The position numbers were made by a program, and so were the translations under genes. Positions 58,216-64,000 of a stretch of 64,000 nucleotides of DNA are shown here, in pieces. The notes beneath the pieces were generated by a model that did not search any database, was not told the DNA's origin, and saw only the letters and a program-made list of their open reading frames with translations. Source of the DNA: Rhipicephalus microplus (Eukaryota; Arthropoda; Arachnida; Ixodida; Ixodidae); NCBI RefSeq assembly GCF_043290135.1, contig NC_134704.1, positions 9,357,501 through 9,421,500 on the forward strand, given 5' to 3'. Every line of letters starts with the position of its first letter. Within the stretch, counting starts at the first letter, position 1.

Positions 58216-60090
58216 TGCGCAAGCCACGCGCTCACGTGTTTCTTTTCATAAAAATTGACAGTGTGCGTTCAGTTGTTTACCTGTATATATTTTCCTGATG
58301 ATATGCGCCAACTAGACCAACCACAAGTGTTGTTACGATGTTCAAGTAAAAGGAAAGCATAACAATGCGGAAATGCAACAAAGCTAGCGTAGTGCTGATT
58401 CGCCATAAATCTCGCGCCAGCCGTTACCGCGACATCATCGTACTACATGAACCAGCAGTTACGCTCATCCAGTGCAATGAGACGAGTGATCGGAATCGCG
58501 TGAATTGCGGATGCCCAGACCCACTAAAGACGACCTGGCCTCGAATCTTATTGATTCGACACAAAGGATTACGTTCTTCAACATTTACTTCTCGATCTTC
58601 TGCCACACCAGCATAGCTTCTTGCTTCATGCACAAGATGTGCCATTTGACTGACAGTAACACATCGCTATAGAATGTTCATGTAAATAATATGCCACCCG
58701 AACTTCGAAGGACTCGCAAAACAAAAAAGGCATGGACAGACTGAATAAATATTAAGCAAGAAGTCACAAAGGCAAGCTTTGAATATTACAATAGTAACAC
58801 GTTTGAATGCTGTCGATGTGAAGCGTCTTGCTCATCCGTAATAACCAGGTAGGAAGAACTTCTAGCAAAGTTTTACCCGTATTTAAGCGCACGCCGCAGG
58901 CTCCTTGAAAGCAGGTATCTTTCCGATGGTACGTTGACGCCGAAACCCGCTGCAAAAACACTGAATCCCGGCCTTCACTAAGATTCACCACACCAAAGAA
59001 CACTGCCGCTGGTTTTCACCCCGCTTGCGTGCGCTACGGCAGTAGCTACACATTTCGCGAAAACGAAGAGCTCAAGCTAAAAGCGCTTGCGAAGCACCAT
59101 CCACCGTGCGAACAGCAGTGAAACAAAGTTTCACGAAGAGCTAGACAACCTGTGCGCGAGAGATATGTGACGGGCACGGGAGGGTTCCTTCCAACCAATC
59201 AGAAGCGGCGCTCATCGCGGCTGCTGTGTGTCATGGATGGCGGCGATACGTTATCTAGCGTATCGCCGTAGCTACTTATACCATTTCTTCTGTAAAGCTG
59301 TCGTTGCCTTGAAAAATACGTCTCACGGTTCATATGTTCGACTGGTCGCCTCTGTTTTCCGACTCAGAGATGGACGGATGCGGCATGGCTCACACTGTCA
59401 CCCCTGTATTCTAGAACGCCCTTCACTCAACGCTCCATCTTTACTTGAGAAAGCCGATGGGAGCGCCATCTCTAGGCAGGGCAAGTCACTGCATATCAGT
59501 GATAACTTGCTGGTATTCTTGAGTGGTGCAGCGTCATTTTCAGCCGAGCAGTGGCGCAGTGCTCTACTCTGTCAAGGGAAGGGTGAAAGTCGAGTCGAGG
59601 AGCGTTTGTGAATACGGGGGTCAATTACAGTACAAACGCTCGAGCCGAACGTCGAGCTCGTTGCTGGAGGAAAACCAGCACAGCAGGAACCAGGTGCTGA
59701 CTGTGGAACTCTGTTTTCTGGTGGACGCCATGTCGAAGCCCAGCCGAAGCTTTTGACGCTCTCAAACTAAATGGCCACCACACGGATGTAAAAAAAAAAT
59801 GTCAACATGGAAACGCTCAGCTGGGCGAATTACTGGTCACAGGTACAGCTTATGTTGTCGTTACCGCTGTAGCCTTTCCGCTGGTCTCTGGGCAGGTTGA
59901 CAAAGGAAATGGCATCAGCTAAGCGCCTATAAAGCATGAGTCCAAGCGTCGGAATTTTTTTTAAATACCGGTAATCATTAGAGATCGTTAACCTACAATG
60001 TAAACCATGTTTTAGGCACATATAAGCATTCTGGGCAGGTCGTAATTTTCGCTAATTTTTCAAATTAAAAATTGGGCCTACTGTGTGCTT
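58216..60090. other. interval without a recognised gene
   Basis: A GC-rich block at 58980-59260 contains a CCAAT-like CCAACCAATCAG and could be promoter-like. Plus-strand frame 59228-59611 begins near it but shows no domain that I recognise. No gene is claimed. Confidence 0.35.
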
Positions 60091-60094
60091 TCGC

Positions 60095-60373
60095 TCAAGC
60101 AGAAACTTTTTTTCCTAGCTTGTGTCGCAGCATGAGTGCCATGACGGGCGCTTTGCCGTTGCGGTGTTCATCATTTGTGAGACAAGCTTTTGCAGTGTAA
60201 AGTCCTGAATTGATACGAGTTTGCTTAAAAATATCAAATGCACTTTTGTTGCCATTATTCAAATGACACACAGCGTCAAAGAAAGCATTTTTGATGTCAG
60301 GCTTCTGTCCTTCTCCTCGAGTGTTACGCGTTCCCGCATCACCTGCTGAGATGTTTATAACTTTTGTGAACAA
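60095..60373 (-). pseudogene. possible DNA-transposon-related C-terminal fragment
   Basis: A minus-strand frame of 92 codons contains NGNKSAFDIFKQTRINSGLY and ACLTNDEHRNGKAP, reminiscent of the C-terminal region of transposon-encoded tick proteins (a GN...L...L...G.......C pattern followed by basic residues). Sequence on either side gives no further domain. The likeness is from memory and weak. Confidence 0.25.
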
Positions 60374-60964
60374 AATAGATGCGTTGACAACGATTTTGGA
60401 GCGTCATTACATGTTAGCATTTGATACAAATGCTAAAGAACCAAGAAAATACCACGCATCAAGTAAATTTTATGATTTACACAAAACTCGTAGTTTGGGC
60501 TTTGTGGGTGATGGGTAGTCACACAATTACGCTTGTATCTTTTGGACAAAAATTCGGAGACAGAGACTTTGTGCAACAAGATGATGGGGGAAAGATTTCA
60601 CATTTAATACGACCAAAAGCAAAAAAAAGATGAGAAAAGCTAAACGCTTTTTCACTTGGCATCATACCTTAAACGTACTTTTTGACAATTGTATGAAACT
60701 ATGATTTGACGCGTTGACAAATGGCGCAGATGCCAGCCGACGTGATCATCTGATATGATGCCCGCGCGACCACAGGGCTGCTTCTGATCACCTGACCGGA
60801 AGCTGTTGCACTGCTCCGTCGAAAAGGCTCGTGGCAGTTCAGAGCACTTGAAGAGAGAGATAAGAGTAATCGAAAAGAATCATCCGGGCACGATGCCGCT
60901 CGTGAGGGTGCTGTCAAGCGCTCCATAACCACCAACAGGTGATGCCGTTAGATGATACCATATC

Positions 60965-61200
60965 TTTTTTTTTTCTCAGGCCAAATTTATTTTTTATTTT
61001 TACATACTGCAGCAAGGTTACAAACGCCATCGCAGTAGTGGACAAAGTGCAAGAAATAGCAAAACAGAAAACAGACGAGATACAAAGAAACAACTACAGG
61101 TTAGAGAAATAAAAATATCCTATAAACTGAAGTACGTAAACAATATAAAACGAGAACTAGGATTATGGATCAGTGTCTTTTAACGCCTTCAGACATTCAT
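60965..61200 (-). mobile_element. 5'-truncated LINE 3' end
   Basis: On the minus strand the segment ends TGCTGCAGTATGTAAAAATAA plus an A/T-rich tail and poly(A) (60967-60990 on the plus strand). This resembles the 3' ends of the CR1-like LINEs at 43950 and 51831, both of which end in a short GTACT/GTATG-A-rich sequence. No coding region remains. Confidence 0.5.
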
Positions 61201-63150
61201 CTTTCTCTAAAAAAAAAAAAACATGTGATCTGGTGTGATATCATGTTTCAGTACATTGGGGGAAAATAAATTGAAGAAGCCAGTGACTGGATGAAACACA
61301 TATTCAGTATAGGCGCATGGCAGTACCTGGTGGATGTTACTTCGGCACGTGATATATAGCTGCTGTGGTATAAAAACTACTGTGAATGAAAGAAAGAGGG
61401 AAAAATGTTTTAGAGACTCGATGGCGCGTCGCTCACTAAGTGAATTTTGTACCAAGGTACAACAGATGGGATGATAGTAACAAACTAAAATTATAGTGCT
61501 TGAAACTGAAGCAAGTGCTTTTTTTCCCTTATTGGTATTTTTTGCATTTTGTATCCCAAATTCTATAAGGATACAATAAAGTTGCACCACACTAAAGCTA
61601 TGGTTCTTCGTGACGCCAGTTTGACTAGTGTATTTTTATTCTTGTGCTGTACCGATGAATACGCAGTTTTGTACAGGAATAAAGAGACGCGTTTTGATGA
61701 ACGAGGCCTGACACATAAAAACTAGTGGCAGCGCATGCGGGGGCCAGTCGTGTAAAGTAGAAAACTAGTGCTTCATCAGTTACCTCACCATGGCCTCCGA
61801 GATGGCGGGCGCGGGGCGTGCTTCTCTGCGGCCGTTCCAACCACATGGAGAGAGCGTGTTTCCAGAGCATGGCCCGTTCTTCCCAACGCACCTCGGCGCT
61901 CCCACAGAGGATTGAAAAGGCTGCTGCTTTGTTGGCGTAGCTTGCCCATGGCGAAAAAAAAAAAACGCTTTCGCGCTTTGATATAACCTCGTGCTCATAG
62001 GGAAATGTCGAGCCAAGGTGTACGAGAAGCAAAGTGAATGCTGGGGCGTATATATTACCAAATGGGCTTTATTTTTCAGTGGATTTTCGCCGCATCTATA
62101 AGTGCGATGCCTATGCAAGAGATACAAACTTGCTGGAAACTTACTATCCCTCAAATTATGCAGGCTGTATGATAAGGGAGGGGTGGGGGAGGCACTGGTG
62201 AAAAAGAACAAAAAAAGACAGCCTGATCCGAAAGAGAAGTCAGAAGAGTGCCGCGTTATACGCTCACGGGTTACACTCCATCGATTAAATGTTTTTTTTT
62301 ATTTTCTTTCATGAAATTGACGCCGTATTTCAATGTAACGCCGTTTCGAAAATTCTTGTAGAAGCACTGGTGTAATTAAAGCGGCGCAGTAGTCACAGTG
62401 CAAATAGTCGCTCATTCGCGCTGTGAATTTTACGGTGTTCAGTGGATGTGTTGGGCAATATAAGAACAAACATCGAGATCTTACGCTGGTTCAAAAAGAA
62501 CCCAGCACGCGTTCCGAGTTTGGTGTAGCTAGTGTGAAACAATGCGCTTACATAGCAGTGACAATTTGCACTTTTTATTTTTTCGTAGTCAGCCTCGACG
62601 TACTTAGTTTTCTTCAGAAAGACACTCTTATCTAAATTTTATTCTTACATTCTTATCTAAATCTTATCTATCTGCCAACACCCGTGCTGCCTGCGACTTC
62701 AGCTTACAGGTTTAATTCTTTGCTTATAGATTACGTCGGTAGAATGAGCCATTGCCACTGTCACTTCCCCTCAATGCTGTTTTGATCTACAGGCGAAAAT
62801 ATGTTCAGCTTTGAAAACTGAATCATTTTCTAAGAGCTGCTGGGAATTATTGCACAGCTTACGAATGAAGCTGTAAAAAGAAATAAAAATCTGGACATTC
62901 GCAATTTTACTGAAACATGAAATTGGCGTTTAGATAACGGTACGCAAGACTTGACAGCATGCATATTCAAGGGCGCAAAATGATATGGATGGCTGAGAGC
63001 ATTTTTCATCATAATTTACCTTTTTATAGAAGCTCTGGAACTGAACCAATCATTCATAATTTTCACCCAAGTGTGGCTTGATGGCAATCGAATGTACAAC
63101 GTGTGACCACCATGGAAGTTTTGCGCAATAAATATTAAGTTTGTGCGACA
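61201..63150. other. interval without a recognised gene
   Basis: A GC-richer stretch at 61740-61960 may be a dispersed tick repeat (CGTTCCAACCACATGGAGAG onward). Frames over it on both strands are not defended. Confidence 0.35.
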
Positions 63151-63154
63151 GAGA

Positions 63155-63440
63155 TTGATGATTGATTGATATTGTTACACAAGCCAAGGTAACTTGCCTT
63201 GTGTAACAATATGTTGGGTTTAACGTCCCAAAACCACCATATGATTATGAGAGACGCCGTAGTGGAGGGCTCCGGAAATTTTGACCACCGGGAGTTCATG
63301 AATATGCACCCAAATCTGAGCACACGGGCCTCCAACATTTCCGCCTCCATCGGAAATGCAGCCGCCGCAGCTGGGATTCGATCCCGCGACCTTTGGACCA
63401 GCAGACCAGTACCTTTATCACTAGACCACCGCGGCAGGGC
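63155..63440 (-). mobile_element. Ruka-type SINE with a 40-bp palindromic insertion in its tail
   Basis: The antisense SINE has a clean head (TGGTCTAGTGATAAAGG and GCGGGATCGAATCCCAG on the minus strand) and body. Between the TTGATTGAT tail and the ATGTTGGGTTTAACG body lies a foreign palindrome (63169-63212): arms ATATTGTTACACAAG and CTTGTGTAACAATAT around CCAAGGTAACTTGC. No target duplication of the SINE was found. Confidence 0.8.
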
Positions 63441-64000
63441 ATGTTCCACAGAGAATAGTTACAACTCTTATGAGGCATGCACGTGCTCGATCCTCACGTT
63501 TGCCCGCTATGATAAGAAAAAGGTTGCGGCTTCATGTGGCTGTCATAATCTTTAGTTGCTTACCACAAAGCGCGGAATCCCCTTGCGCTGTGCTTTGTGG
63601 GGCTGGGTGGGCTAAACAAAGGTGTAATTTACGCATGCTTGTCACGTCAACCGTGGACCCTCTTTAGACGCAAGACTACAATGAATGAACTGGCGTGGTT
63701 GGACTATTTCTTGCCACAAAGATAAGTTTCTTAACTGTTTATACCTATTTGATACTTCTTTCGACATGGAATGAGTTGCCACCTTTTACAAGGTGGCGTG
63801 CTCGGCCCCCGCGGTTTCTATTCAGGTGGCCATATTAGACGACGACGGCAGTGAGGCATTATGAGAAGTGTAAAAATTTTCCAGGGCAGTCATTTAGCTC
63901 TTCCTACAGTCATAGAAGCTGCAGCAGTATCTTACTGATTTCGTTGAGTGAAGTATCACAAAAAACAATAAAAAGAGGAGACGCGAAAGCAGCTGCAGGA
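63441..64000. other. right-hand end of the window, no recognised gene
   Basis: Nothing defended; the segment runs to the window edge. Confidence 0.35.

Noticed and set aside
63199..63555. 118-codon plus-strand frame
   Set aside because: Same artefact over another SINE copy.

Overview
This window looks like nuclear DNA from a hard tick (Ixodida, metastriate type such as Rhipicephalus, Dermacentor, Hyalomma or Amblyomma). The main reason is the many tRNA-derived SINEs of the tick Ruka type. Several other interspersed repeats also look familiar to me from ixodid sequence, as do CR1-like and RTE-like LINEs, a Penelope-like element and a Ty3/gypsy-type gag. This is recognition from memory, not a database result. 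No bacterial gene organisation, rRNA gene, canonical tRNA gene or CRISPR array is visible. I can defend no complete host gene; a few short open frames with splice-like borders are listed at low confidence.

Layout. (1) 1-3260: minus-strand gag of an LTR retrotransposon, running off the left edge and split by a 1,661-bp terminal-inverted-repeat DNA transposon (1105-2765) with a CA target duplication. (2) 3.9-6.4 kb: several tRNA-headed SINEs. (3) 6.4-33.9 kb: mostly AT-rich DNA without recognisable genes. It carries Ruka-type SINEs (10.5, 11.2, 15.1, 17.2, 26.1 and 27.8 kb), a 5'-truncated LINE nested in the first of these, a 724-bp TCTA/TCCA microsatellite at 19.0-19.7 kb, a hairpin SINE-like insertion at 22.8 kb and an inverted repeat at 31.3 kb. 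(4) 33.9-35.1 kb: a LINE endonuclease fragment split by a 405-bp insertion. (5) 35.4-37.8 kb: a Penelope-like element with YIDD reverse transcriptase and GIY-YIG endonuclease remnants, about 400-bp inverted terminal repeats containing hammerhead-like motifs, and (TA)n on both sides. (6) 43.95-48.0 kb: a nearly complete but decayed minus-strand CR1-like LINE whose ORF1 carries a 2A-like GDVESNPGP motif; a SINE sits inside its RT. (7) 51.8-53.7 kb: a second, 5'-truncated minus-strand LINE RT. (8) 55.7-58.2 kb: more SINEs and a plus-strand LINE C-terminus with a CCHC knuckle. (9) 60.9-64.0 kb: a LINE 3' tail and a SINE carrying an odd palindromic insertion.

The elements do not work together as a pathway. 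They form a layered record of insertions: DNA transposon into LTR element, SINE into LINE, LINE into SINE, unknown element into LINE. The SINEs end in TTGAT-type tails and have 15-17 bp target duplications, consistent with mobilisation by LINE machinery. The observations most worth follow-up are the 2A-like motif and the ORF1-endonuclease reading-through of the 44-48 kb LINE, the hammerhead-like motifs of the Penelope-like element, and the gag-interrupting DNA transposon.
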